Source of the DNA: Pelomonas sp937871895
GTDB lineage: Bacteria > Pseudomonadota > Gammaproteobacteria > Burkholderiales > Burkholderiaceae_C
Strand: one strand, 5' to 3'
Length of the DNA: 64,000 nt
Assembly (NCBI RefSeq): GCF_046348265.1
Contig: NZ_JAXMEO010000007.1
This document shows, one piece after another, positions 27,446 to 36,458 of the stretch. The notes beneath the pieces are model-generated. The model saw nothing but the letters and a program-made list of their open reading frames with translations. It made no database searches and had not been told where the DNA came from. The position numbers and the translations under genes were made by a program. Each line of letters starts with the position of its first letter. The stretch's first letter is position 1.

Positions 27446-28687
27446 TCACGCCCGCCCTCCACGCATGAGCTGCCGGTTCTCAAGATCGATGCGCAAGACA
27501 ACGGCCAACGCAATGCAGTTCATCAACACCGCCGAGCCTCCAAAGCTCATCAGTGGCAGCGTGAGGCCCTTGGTCGGCAGCGCGCCGAGGTTCACGCCCA
27601 TGTTGATGAAGGCCTGGCCGCCGATCCAGATGCCGATGCCTTGGGCATAGAGGCCGGCAAACACCCGGTCCAGCGCGATGGCCTGGCGGCCGATCAGGAA
27701 GCAGCGGCGGGTCAGCCAGAAGAAGGCGCCGATGGCGACCACCACGCCGACGAGGCCCAGTTCTTCGCCGATCACGGCGAGCAAAAAGTCGGTGTGCGCC
27801 TCGGGCAGGTAGTGCAGCTTCTCGACGCTGGACCCGAGGCCCTGGCCGAACCACTCGCCGCGGCCGAAGGCGATCAGGCTGTGCGTCAGCTGGTAGGCCT
27901 TGCCGGCGGCGTACTTCTCGTCCCAGGGGTTGAGGTAGGCAAAGATGCGCTCGCGGCGGAATTCGCTGAAGCTGATCATCAGCACGAAGGCCCCAAGCAG
28001 GATGGCCACGCTGAGCAGGAACATGCGGCCGTTGACGCCGCCCAAGAAGAGGATGCCCATCGCGATGGCCGCGATCACGATGAAGGCGCCCATGTCGGGC
28101 TCGGCCAGCAGCAAGAGGCCGATGAAGGCCAGCGCGATGGCCATGGGCCGCACGGCGCGCACGAAGTTCTCGCGCGCTTCCATGCGCCGCATCATGTAGT
28201 TGGCCGCGTAGAGCGCGATGCCGAACTTGGCCAGCTCGCTGGGCTGGAAGTTCATCACCCCCAGTGGGATCCAGCGCCGTGCGCCGTTGACCACCTTGCC
28301 CACGCCGGGCACCAGCACCGCCACCAGCAGCACCAGGGCCGTGACAAACACCCAGGGCGCGACACGCTCCCAGGTCTGCACCGGCACCTGCACCGTGACG
28401 AGCGCGGCCACCACGGCCACGCCGATGGCGATGCAATGCCGCGTCAGGAAGTGCGTGGGCTGGTATTTGGCAAAGCGCGGGCTGTCGGGCAGGGCGATGG
28501 AGGCCGAATAGACCATCAGCAGGCTCCAGGCCATCAGCGCGATGACGACCCAGACCAAGGTGGTGTCAAAGCCCTGCAACTGCGTGGGCCGGCCGGCCGA
28601 GGTGGAGACCCAGTCGCGCACGGGCACGCTGGCGTCTTCCTCCTTGGGCGAAAGCAGGCGCTGCTTCAGGGCGTCGAACCACTTCAC
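27446..28687 (-). CDS. ftsW: Lipid II polymerase / division protein FtsW
   Basis: A 413-residue SEDS-family peptidoglycan glycosyltransferase that works with FtsI at the septum. About ten TM helices are present. Conserved blocks are NGARRWIPLGVMNFQPSELAKF (region, about residue 145-165), AEPDMGAF with the catalytic Asp region, and the C-terminal LPLMSFGGSAVL. I start at GTG 28687 (VKWFDALKQRLL), which overlaps the murD stop as GTGA. The longer open frame is antisense-like Arg/Gly sequence. The N-terminal extension before TM1 is about 45 residues. Confidence 0.96.
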   Translation of the reverse strand: MKWFDALKQRLLSPKEEDASVPVRDWVSTSAGRPTQLQGFDTTLVWVVIALMAWSLLMVYSASIALPDSPRFAKYQPTHFLTRHCIAIGVAVVAALVTVQVPVQTWERVAPWVFVTALVLLVAVLVPGVGKVVNGARRWIPLGVMNFQPSELAKFGIALYAANYMMRRMEARENFVRAVRPMAIALAFIGLLLLAEPDMGAFIVIAAIAMGILFLGGVNGRMFLLSVAILLGAFVLMISFSEFRRERIFAYLNPWDEKYAAGKAYQLTHSLIAFGRGEWFGQGLGSSVEKLHYLPEAHTDFLLAVIGEELGLVGVVVAIGAFFWLTRRCFLIGRQAIALDRVFAGLYAQGIGIWIGGQAFINMGVNLGALPTKGLTLPLMSFGGSAVLMNCIALAVVLRIDLENRQLMRGGRA

Positions 28688-30300
28688 AGCGGCGCCCCCT
28701 TCTCGTCGGCCATGGCCTGTACCGTGGCGATGAAGACCTCGGCCCGGTGCGCGTAGTTGCGGAACATGTCGAGGCTGGCGCAGGCCGGCGAGAGCAACAC
28801 GCTGTCGCCCGCTTGCGCGGCCTCCAGGCACCAGCGGGTGGCGGCTTCCAGGCTGGCGTGGTGCTGCAGCGGCACGCCGCTGTTGGCGATGGCCGCTTCG
28901 ATCTGCGCCGCATCACGGCCGATCAGAGCCGCCGCGCGGCCGTAGCGGGCCAGCGGCTCGGCCAGCGGGCTGAAGTCCTGGCCCTTGCCGTCGCCGCCAA
29001 GGATCAGCACCAGCTTGGCCGGTGCGCGGTCGGCCCCGAGGCCGAGGATGGCGGCCACCGTGGCGCCGACATTGGTGCCCTTGGAGTCGTCGTAGAACTC
29101 GACGTCCTCAATGCGGCCCACCGGCTCCACGCGGTGCGGCTCGCCGCGGTACTCGCGCAAGCCGTGCAGCATCGGGGCCAGCTCGCAGCCCGCAGCCGTG
29201 GCCAGGGCCAGTGCCGCCAGTGCGTTGGCTGCGTTGTGGCGGCCACGCACGCGCAGCGCGTCGGCCGGCATCAGGCGCTGGATGGACAGCTCCTCGGCTT
29301 CAGCGTTCTTGGCGCGCTTGATCGTCGGGTCGAGCTCGCGGGCACGCACCAGCCATGCCATGCCGCCCTCTTCGACGAGGCCGAAGTCGCCCGGCTGCGT
29401 GGGCGCGTTGAGGCCGAAGCGGCAGACGTTGCGGCTGTGCGTGCGGCCCGGCTTGCCGCGCGAGCCTTTGACGAACACGGGGGCCGGCACCATGGCCTCG
29501 ACCAGCGGGTCGTCGCGGTTGATGACGAGTAAACCTTCCGCGCCAAAAATGCGCGCCTTGGCCGCGCCGTAGGCGGCCATGTCGCCGTGCCAGTCCAGGT
29601 GATCCTGCGTCAGATTGAGCACGGCGCCAGCGGTAGGCTCGAAGCCTTCGACGCCATCCAATTGGAAGGACGAGAGCTCCAGCACCCAGGCCTCGGGCAG
29701 CACGGCAAAGACCGGCCCCGGGGGTGGCGGCGGCTCGATGGGCAAGGGCTCCTCGCCCTCGGCCAGCTCGACGGGCGGGCGGGGCGCCACAGGCTGGGGC
29801 TCGGGCTCGTTGTCGAGCGCGGTCCAGAGCGTGTCGAGCAGGGTCGGGCCGATGTTGCCCGCCAGGCCCACGCGCAGGCCGGCGCGCTCCACCAGCAGAG
29901 CGGTCATGCAGGTCGTCGTCGTCTTGCCATTGGTGCCGGTGATGGCCAGCACCTTGGGCGCGTACTGGGCTTGTTCCTTCAGCGCCGCCAGCGCTTCGGC
30001 AAAGAGGCCGAGCTCGCCCTTCACCGGCACGCCCGCCTGCAGGGCAGGGGCGATGCGCGCGTCGTGTGGCGCCAGGCCCGGGCTCTTCAGCACCAGGGTG
30101 ATGCCCTCCATCGGCACGGCGCCGCTCACAAAGCGGCCGGTGTCGCCCAAGGCCTCGCGTTGCGGCGGGTTCTCGCGCGAGTCCCACACCGTCACCGTGC
30201 TGCCAAACCGCGCGCACCAGCGCGCCATCGCCAGGCCCGAGTCACCGAGGCCCAGCACCAGCACCTGCTGGCCTTGGAGGGCGGGGAGGGCGAGCTTCAT
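28684..30300 (-). CDS. murD: UDP-MurNAc-L-Ala--D-glutamate ligase, enlarged
   Basis: A 538-residue Mur ligase, about 100 residues longer than E. coli MurD (438). The N-domain has VLVLGLGDSGLAMARWC, the P-loop is AITGTNGKTTTTCM, the central domain has ELSSFQLD, and the C-domain has GRHNAANALAAL and EFYDDSKGTNVGATVAAI. The extra length is mainly a Pro/Glu-rich insert at about residues 162-196 in the central domain, plus basic/charged inserts before GRHN. Core catalytic motifs are intact, so I expect normal activity. mraY stops 4 bases upstream. Confidence 0.96.
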   Translation of the reverse strand: MKLALPALQGQQVLVLGLGDSGLAMARWCARFGSTVTVWDSRENPPQREALGDTGRFVSGAVPMEGITLVLKSPGLAPHDARIAPALQAGVPVKGELGLFAEALAALKEQAQYAPKVLAITGTNGKTTTTCMTALLVERAGLRVGLAGNIGPTLLDTLWTALDNEPEPQPVAPRPPVELAEGEEPLPIEPPPPPGPVFAVLPEAWVLELSSFQLDGVEGFEPTAGAVLNLTQDHLDWHGDMAAYGAAKARIFGAEGLLVINRDDPLVEAMVPAPVFVKGSRGKPGRTHSRNVCRFGLNAPTQPGDFGLVEEGGMAWLVRARELDPTIKRAKNAEAEELSIQRLMPADALRVRGRHNAANALAALALATAAGCELAPMLHGLREYRGEPHRVEPVGRIEDVEFYDDSKGTNVGATVAAILGLGADRAPAKLVLILGGDGKGQDFSPLAEPLARYGRAAALIGRDAAQIEAAIANSGVPLQHHASLEAATRWCLEAAQAGDSVLLSPACASLDMFRNYAHRAEVFIATVQAMADEKGAPL

Positions 30301-30304
30301 CCGT

Positions 30305-31483
30305 TCACCGCAGCTTGAGGGAAGCAAGACCCACCAGGCACAGCAGCATGGTGATGATCCAGAAGCGCACGACGACTTGCGTCTCAGCCCAGCCCTTCTT
30401 CTCGAAGTGGTGATGCAGCGGCGCCATGCGGAAGATGCGGCGGCCCTCGCCAAACCTTCTCTTGGTGTACTTGAACCAGCTCACCTGGATCATGACCGAC
30501 AGCACCTCGGCCACGAAGACGCCGCCCATGATGGCCAGCACGATCTCCTGACGGGTGATCACGGCAATGGTCCCCAGCGCCCCGCCCAGCGACAGCGCGC
30601 CCACGTCGCCCATGAAGACCTGGGCCGGGTGCGCGTTGAACCACAGGAAGGCCAGGCCCGCGCCGGCCATGGCGGCGCAGAAGATCATCAGCTCGCCCGC
30701 GCCCGGGATGTAGGGGAAGAGCAGGTACTTGGAGAAGACCGACGAGCCCGTCACGTAGGCAAACACGCCGAGCGCCGAGCCCACCATCACCACCGGCATG
30801 ATCGCGAGGCCATCGAGCCCATCGGTGAAGTTGACGGCATTGCTGGTGCCGACGATCACGAAGTAGGCCAGCGCCATGAAGCCCCAGACCCCCAGCGGCA
30901 TGCTGATGGTCTTGACGAAGGGCAGCATCAGGTCGGCCTTCGGGGGCAGGTCGGTCGAGAAGCCGCTGCTGACCCAGCGGTAGCAGAGTTGCACCACGCC
31001 GAGGATGTTGTTCTCGGACACGCTGAAGGCCAGATAGAACGCCGCGAGCAGGCCGATCAAGGATTGCCAGAAGAACTTCTCGCGGCTCTTCATGCCCTCG
31101 GGGTTCTTGTCGACGACCTTGCGCCAGTCGTCCACCCAGCCCACGGCGCCAAAGCCCATGGTGACGATCATCACCACCCAGACGAAGCGGTTGGTCCAGT
31201 CGAACCACAAGAGCGTCGAGGCGCCGATGCCGATCAGCACCAGCACGCCGCCCATGGTGGGCGTGCCGCGCTTGCCCAGGTGAGTCTGCATGCCGTACTC
31301 GCGGATGGGCTGGCCGATCTTCATCTCGGTCAGCTTGCGGATCACCCACGGGCCAAACGCGAGGCCGATCAGCAGCGAGGTCATCGCCGCCATCACCGCG
31401 CGGAAGGTGATGTACTGGAACACGCGCAGAAAGCCGAGTTCCGGGTAATGGGCCTGCAGCCATTGGGCCAGGCTAAACAGCAT
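30305..31483 (-). CDS. mraY: Phospho-MurNAc-pentapeptide transferase MraY
   Basis: A 392-residue ten-TM enzyme that makes lipid I from UDP-MurNAc-pentapeptide and undecaprenyl phosphate. RGTPTMGGVLVL, the Asp-rich VGWVDDWRKV, NAVNFTDGLDGLA and the MAPLHHHFEKKGWAE signature, with its His cluster, are present. Length is somewhat above E. coli (360) because of a periplasmic loop around SSGFSTDLPPKAD. It overlaps murF by 11 bases. Confidence 0.98.
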   Translation of the reverse strand: MLFSLAQWLQAHYPELGFLRVFQYITFRAVMAAMTSLLIGLAFGPWVIRKLTEMKIGQPIREYGMQTHLGKRGTPTMGGVLVLIGIGASTLLWFDWTNRFVWVVMIVTMGFGAVGWVDDWRKVVDKNPEGMKSREKFFWQSLIGLLAAFYLAFSVSENNILGVVQLCYRWVSSGFSTDLPPKADLMLPFVKTISMPLGVWGFMALAYFVIVGTSNAVNFTDGLDGLAIMPVVMVGSALGVFAYVTGSSVFSKYLLFPYIPGAGELMIFCAAMAGAGLAFLWFNAHPAQVFMGDVGALSLGGALGTIAVITRQEIVLAIMGGVFVAEVLSVMIQVSWFKYTKRRFGEGRRIFRMAPLHHHFEKKGWAETQVVVRFWIITMLLCLVGLASLKLR

Positions 31484-32879
31484 GCGCGTCTCCTGCCGGG
31501 GCGGCTTGCAGCGCAGCGACCACGGTTTCCATCTTCATGAAGCGCGAGCCCTTGACGAGCATCAGCGCGGCTTTGGGTTGTTCGGGCAGCGCGTCGATCA
31601 GCGCTGCGGTGGTGTCGAAGGCGCGGGCGCGGTCGCCAAACGCGGCGGCCGTGTCGCGCGCGGCCTGGCCTGCGGTCCACAGCCAGGTGATGCCACGCGC
31701 GGCCGCATAGCGGCCCACCTCGCGGTGGAAGGCCGGGCCTTGCTCGCCTACCTCGCCCATGTCGCCGAGGATCAGCCATTGCGGCGCGGGCAGGGCGGCC
31801 AGCACGTCGATGGCGGCGCGCACGCTGTCGGGGTTGGCGTTGTAGGTGTCGTCGATCAAGAGGCGGCCGTGCGCGTCGTGCTTGATCTCGCTGCGGCCCT
31901 TGACGGCGCGGAAGGCTTCCAGCCCCGCGACGATGTGGGTCAGCGGCACCCCAGCGGCCAAAGCGCAGGCGGTGGCGGCCAGCGCATTGCGCAGGTTGTG
32001 CTCGCCGGCCATGTGCAGCTGCACAGGGGCCGTGCCGGCTGGGGTGTGCAGCTCCAGCGCCCAGCAGTCGCCGCGCCAGCGGGCCTGTCCAGTCACGTCG
32101 GCTTCGCCCTTGAGCGCAAAGCTCAGGTGCGGGCGGCTGCCGGCCAGCTCCAGCCAGATGGGCGCGCACACGTCCTCGGCCGGGAAGACCGCGCAGCCGC
32201 TGGGCGCCAGCGCGCTGATGACCTCGCCGTTCTCGCGCGCCACGGCCTCGACCGAGGTCATGAACTCCTGGTGCTCGCGCTGCGCGTTGTTGACGAGCGC
32301 AACGGTGGGCGCGGCCATGGCGGCCAGCGGGGCGATCTCACCCGGGTGGTTCATCCCGAGTTCGACCACGGCGATCTTGTGCGAGAGCTGGTCGTCATGC
32401 CGCAGGCGCAAGAGCGTCAGCGGCACGCCGATGTCGTTGTTGAAGTTGCCCTGGGTGGCCAGCGCGGCGTCGCCTGCCCCGCCTACATGCGCGCGCAGGA
32501 TGCTGGCGATCATCTGCGTCACGGTGGTCTTGCCGTTGGAGCCGGTGACGGCGATCAGCGGGATGCGGTGCTGGCGGCGCCAGCCGGCGGCGAGTTGGCC
32601 GAGGGCGATGCGGGCATCCGGCACAAGCAGGCCCGGTAGGCCCGCCACGCTGCCAAGGCCCCGCTCGGCAATCGCGGCCACCGCGCCGGCCGCCTGTGCC
32701 TGCGGCAAAAAGTCCGCCGCGTCAAAGCGCTCGCCGCGCAGCGCGACGAAGAGGTCACCAGCCTGCAGGCTGCGGGTGTCGGTGTGCACGCGCTGCAGCG
32801 CCACGCTGCCGTCGCCGACGAGCTGGCTGCCGGGCACCCAGGCCTGGGCGTCCTGGAGGGTCATCATCATCACGGTCAC
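31473..32879 (-). CDS. murF: UDP-MurNAc-tripeptide--D-Ala-D-Ala ligase
   Basis: A 468-residue Mur ligase that adds the dipeptide made by Ddl. The N-domain has HTDTRSLQAGDLFVALRG, the P-loop is AVTGSNGKTTVTQM, the central part has VVELGMNHPGEIA, and the C-domain has DDTYNANPDSVRAA and LGDMGEVGEQG. The first ATG at 32879 overlaps the murE stop; in-frame ATGs a few codons later (MMMTLQ) are alternatives. Confidence 0.98.
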   Translation of the reverse strand: MTVMMMTLQDAQAWVPGSQLVGDGSVALQRVHTDTRSLQAGDLFVALRGERFDAADFLPQAQAAGAVAAIAERGLGSVAGLPGLLVPDARIALGQLAAGWRRQHRIPLIAVTGSNGKTTVTQMIASILRAHVGGAGDAALATQGNFNNDIGVPLTLLRLRHDDQLSHKIAVVELGMNHPGEIAPLAAMAAPTVALVNNAQREHQEFMTSVEAVARENGEVISALAPSGCAVFPAEDVCAPIWLELAGSRPHLSFALKGEADVTGQARWRGDCWALELHTPAGTAPVQLHMAGEHNLRNALAATACALAAGVPLTHIVAGLEAFRAVKGRSEIKHDAHGRLLIDDTYNANPDSVRAAIDVLAALPAPQWLILGDMGEVGEQGPAFHREVGRYAAARGITWLWTAGQAARDTAAAFGDRARAFDTTAALIDALPEQPKAALMLVKGSRFMKMETVVAALQAAPAGDAHAV

Positions 32880-34375
32880 AGGCCGGCCCTTTCCAGCAAG
32901 GCGCTGCGGGCTTCACCCACGTCGGAGAAGGGCGTGCGTTCGCCGTTCACCTCCTGGTAGTCCTCATGGCCCTTGCCGGCGATCAGGATCAGGTCGCGCG
33001 TGGAGGCCGCCAGCACCGCCTGGCGGATGGCGGTGGCGCGGTCCTCGATCACCTGGGCCTGCGGCGCGCCGGCGTGGATGTCGGCCAGGATGCGGGCGGG
33101 CAACTCGGTGCGTGGGTTGTCCGTCGTGATCAAGACCTGCGCCGCGCGCTCGGCGGCGATGCGGCCCATCAGCGGGCGCTTGCTGCGATCACGGTCACCG
33201 CCGCAGCCGAACACGCACCACAGGCGCCCGCCGCGCGCCGCCGCGAGGCCCTGCAGCGCCGAAAGGGCTTTGTCCAGCGCGTCGGGTGTGTGCGCGTAAT
33301 CCACCACCACCAGCGGCATCTCGCGGCCATGGCCCACGCGTTGCATGCGGCCGGGCACCGGCGTCACTTGCGCCAAGGCGCGCGCCACCGTGGGCAGTGC
33401 GTGGCCCTGAGCGCGCAGCGCGGCCGCCACGCCGAGCAGGTTGTGGGCGTTGTAGTCGCCAATCAGGCCGGTGTGCACGGCGACCTGCTCGGCGCCCTCC
33501 TGCAGCGTGAAGCTCAGGCCCTCGGCCGAGTAGTGCAGGCCCATGGCGCGCAGGCGCGCGGGCTGCTGGGTGCTGACGGTCCAGACGTCCAACGCGCCGC
33601 CGCTCAACTCCTGCGCCAGCTGGGCCAGACGCTCATCGTCGACGTTCAGCACCACGTGCTGCAGGCCGGGAAAGTCCAGCAGCGCCCGCTTGGCCTGCCA
33701 GTAGGCGTCCATGCTGCCGTGGTAGTCGAGGTGGTCCTGCGTGAAGTTGGTGAACACGGCGGTGTCCACGCGCGTGCCGGTCAGCCGACCTTCAACGATG
33801 CCGATGCTGGAGGCCTCGATCGCACAGGCCGCAAAGCCGGCGTCGCGCATGCCGGCAAAGGCGGCTTGCAGGCGCACGGGGTCGGGCGTGGTGAGGCCGG
33901 TGTAGTCGAGCTGGCCGCCGGCTTCGTGGCCCCGGCCCGGGCTCGGGGGCTCGCCGACGCCCAGCGTGCCGACCACGCCGCAGCGGCGCCCGAGCAGGCT
34001 GGAGGCCTGCGCCACCCACCAGCTTGATGAGGTTTTGCCATTGGTGCCGGTGATGGCGATGACGCTGAGCGTGGCGGTGGGGTGCTCAAAGTAGCTGGCC
34101 GCGATCTCGCCCGTGCGGCCCTTGAGGCCCGGCAGGCTGGCCACGCGCGCGTCGGTGAACTTGAAGGCGTCCACGCCCTCGTCCTCCACCAGGCAGGTGG
34201 CCGCGCCCATGTTGAGCGCCCCGTTCACAAAGGCGCGGCCGTCCCGCGCATAGCCGGGCCAGGCGATGAAGGCGTCCCCCGGCCGCACGGCGCGGCTGTC
34301 GGTGCAGAGCTTGCCGGTGCACCATTCGCGCAGCCAGCGGGCGGCGGCCTCGGCGGACTTCAAACGCGTCAGCAT
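32876..34375 (-). CDS. murE: UDP-MurNAc-dipeptide--meso-diaminopimelate ligase
   Basis: A 499-residue Mur ligase adding the third stem residue. The P-loop is AITGTNGKTSSSW, followed by FTNFTQDHLDYHGSM and DYAHTPDALDKAL. TTDNPRTE contains the DNPR motif that selects meso-diaminopimelate over lysine, so the peptidoglycan is of the usual Gram-negative type. It starts 2 bases after the ftsI stop. Confidence 0.98.
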   Translation of the reverse strand: MLTRLKSAEAAARWLREWCTGKLCTDSRAVRPGDAFIAWPGYARDGRAFVNGALNMGAATCLVEDEGVDAFKFTDARVASLPGLKGRTGEIAASYFEHPTATLSVIAITGTNGKTSSSWWVAQASSLLGRRCGVVGTLGVGEPPSPGRGHEAGGQLDYTGLTTPDPVRLQAAFAGMRDAGFAACAIEASSIGIVEGRLTGTRVDTAVFTNFTQDHLDYHGSMDAYWQAKRALLDFPGLQHVVLNVDDERLAQLAQELSGGALDVWTVSTQQPARLRAMGLHYSAEGLSFTLQEGAEQVAVHTGLIGDYNAHNLLGVAAALRAQGHALPTVARALAQVTPVPGRMQRVGHGREMPLVVVDYAHTPDALDKALSALQGLAAARGGRLWCVFGCGGDRDRSKRPLMGRIAAERAAQVLITTDNPRTELPARILADIHAGAPQAQVIEDRATAIRQAVLAASTRDLILIAGKGHEDYQEVNGERTPFSDVGEARSALLERAGL

Positions 34376-34377
34376 GG

Positions 34378-36165
34378 TCAGAACGACTCCTCAACGGCAG
34401 GTGCTTTCGACGCCACGATCTGGCTCTTCACGTCGAGGTCCGGCGGCACCTGCATCAGGCGCAGGGTCTGGGCCACCACCTGGCTGAAAACGGGGCCGGC
34501 CACCTTGCCGCCGTAGTACACGCCGGTGCTGGGCTCATCCACCATCACGGCCACGACGATGCGCGGCTTGTCGATGGGCGAGATGCCGACGAACCACGAG
34601 CGGTACTTGTTGACGTAGGTCTTGCCCACCTGCTTGTGCGCGGTGCCCGACTTGCCGCCCACGCTGTAGCCCGGGACCATTGCATCGGGTGCCGTGCCGC
34701 CGGGGCCGGCGGCCATTTGCAGCATCTGCCGCAACTCGCGCGCCACGCTGGGCGAGAAGACCCGGATGCCATGCACCGGGTCGGGCTCGCCCCGGCGCTG
34801 CAACGTGACGGGGATGACCTCGCCATCGCGCGCGAAGGTCGTGTAGGCCCGCGCGAGCTGGAAGAGGCTGGCCGAGAGGCCGTAGCCATAGCTCATGGTG
34901 GCCTGCTCGATGGGGCGCCAGCTCTTGTAGGGGCGCAGACGGCCCGTCACCGCGCCGGGGAAGTTGATCTGCGGCCGCTGCCCCAGGCCAATGCTGGTGA
35001 ACATCTCGTGCATCTCGCGCGCCTGCATTTGCATGGCGAGCTTGGTGACGCCGATGTTGCTGGACATCTGGATCACCTGGCGCACGCTGATGGCGCCGTG
35101 CGGCTTGGTGTCGCTGATGACGGCGCCCTGGTAGGGGAACTTGCCGTTGCCGGTGTCCACGATGGTCTCGGGCGTGACGCGGTGCGTCTCCAGCGCCAGC
35201 GCGGCCACAAAGGGCTTCATCGTCGAGCCGGGCTCGAAGACGTCGGTCATTGCGCGGTTGCGCAGCTGCTCGCCCGTCAGGTTGGTGCGGCTGCCGGGGT
35301 CGTAGCTCGGGTAGTTGGCCAGGGCCAGCACCTCGCCGGTCTGTACGTCCAGCACCACCACCGAGCCGGCCTTGGCCTTGTGCTCCAGCACCGCGTCGCG
35401 CACGCGCTGGTAGGCAAAGAACTGCACCTTGGCGTCGATGGAGAGGTCCACGTCGTGGCCATTGGCGGCGGGCACCAGCTCGCCAATGTCCTCCACCACG
35501 CGGCCCAGGCGGTCGCGCACCACGGAGCGCGAGCCGGCACGGCCCTGGAGGTCGTTTTGGAAGGCCAGCTCGATGCCCTCCTGACCCCGGTCCTCGATGT
35601 TGGTGAAGCCCACCACGTGCGCGGCCGCCTCGCCCTCTGGGTATTTGCGGCGGTACTCGCGGTCCTGGTAGACGCCCTTGATGCGCAGGGCCTTCACGCG
35701 GTTGGCCGTCTCGTCGTCGGCCAGACGCTTGAGCCACACGAAGCGCCCCTCGGGGCTCAGCTTGGCGTCCAGCTCGCTGCGGGAGAGGCCCAGCGCATCG
35801 GCCAGCGCGGCGCGCTTCTCGGGGTCGGTATCCACTTCCTTCGGGAAGGCCCAGATCGACGGCACCGCCACGCTGGAGGCCAGCACCTGGCCGCTGCGGT
35901 CCACGATGCGGCCTCGGCTGGCGGGCAGCTCCAGGGTGTGGGCGTAGCGGGCCTCACCCTGCTTCTGGATGAAGTCCTTGTGAATCACCTGCAGCCACAC
36001 CGCACGGCCCAGCAGGCCCGCAAACGCGAGGCCCACCAGCGCGACGAGGAAGCGCGAGCGCCAGGGCGGGGTCTTGCTGGCGAGCAGGGGGCTCGTGGCG
36101 TAGCTGACGCCGCGCGCGCTGGCGCCGCCTTTGCTGGCTTTGTTGGGCTTGGGGCTATCGCTCAC
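34378..36165 (-). CDS. ftsI: Septal transpeptidase FtsI (PBP3)
   Basis: A 595-residue class B penicillin-binding protein that cross-links septal peptidoglycan. A basic cytoplasmic tail and one TM (FLVALVGLAFAGLLGRAVWL, about residues 39-58) precede the pedestal domain (ASRGRIVDRSGQVLASS). The transpeptidase domain has the catalytic Ser in GSTMKPF, SSN in QMSSNIGVTK, and KSGTAHK. It overlaps ftsL by four bases. Confidence 0.98.
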   Translation of the reverse strand: MSDSPKPNKASKGGASARGVSYATSPLLASKTPPWRSRFLVALVGLAFAGLLGRAVWLQVIHKDFIQKQGEARYAHTLELPASRGRIVDRSGQVLASSVAVPSIWAFPKEVDTDPEKRAALADALGLSRSELDAKLSPEGRFVWLKRLADDETANRVKALRIKGVYQDREYRRKYPEGEAAAHVVGFTNIEDRGQEGIELAFQNDLQGRAGSRSVVRDRLGRVVEDIGELVPAANGHDVDLSIDAKVQFFAYQRVRDAVLEHKAKAGSVVVLDVQTGEVLALANYPSYDPGSRTNLTGEQLRNRAMTDVFEPGSTMKPFVAALALETHRVTPETIVDTGNGKFPYQGAVISDTKPHGAISVRQVIQMSSNIGVTKLAMQMQAREMHEMFTSIGLGQRPQINFPGAVTGRLRPYKSWRPIEQATMSYGYGLSASLFQLARAYTTFARDGEVIPVTLQRRGEPDPVHGIRVFSPSVARELRQMLQMAAGPGGTAPDAMVPGYSVGGKSGTAHKQVGKTYVNKYRSWFVGISPIDKPRIVVAVMVDEPSTGVYYGGKVAGPVFSQVVAQTLRLMQVPPDLDVKSQIVASKAPAVEESF

Positions 36166-36458
36166 TGCTTGCCCCCCTCAATTGCCGCAGAGGCCGGCAG
36201 CACCACCGGCTGCACGACGGAAGGCGCGATCAAGCGCATGCCCATCTTCTCGCGCGCCACCTGCTCCACGCGGATGCTGGTGGACTGCTGGTGCCGCTCC
36301 GCCGCCAGGCGCTGCGCATCGGCCGCCAGGCGCTCGCCCTCGGCCTTGGCACGGTCCACCTCGCTGTAGAGGCGCCGGGCCTCGTAGCTCGTCTGCACCA
36401 GCAGCATGCCGAAGCCCATCACCAGGGCCAGCAACAGCAGGTTGATTTTTGTCAGCAC
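36162..36458 (-). CDS. ftsL: Cell division protein FtsL
   Basis: A 98-residue bitopic protein. A TM at about residues 5-25 (INLLLLALVMGFGMLLVQT) is followed by a charged leucine-zipper-like coiled coil (EVDRAKAEGERLAADAQRL) that pairs with FtsB, then a short tail. Similarity to E. coli FtsL is weak, as usual for the family. Position between rsmH and ftsI, with overlaps of 7 and 4 bases, makes the call firm. Confidence 0.94.
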   Translation of the reverse strand: MLTKINLLLLALVMGFGMLLVQTSYEARRLYSEVDRAKAEGERLAADAQRLAAERHQQSTSIRVEQVAREKMGMRLIAPSVVQPVVLPASAAIEGGKQ

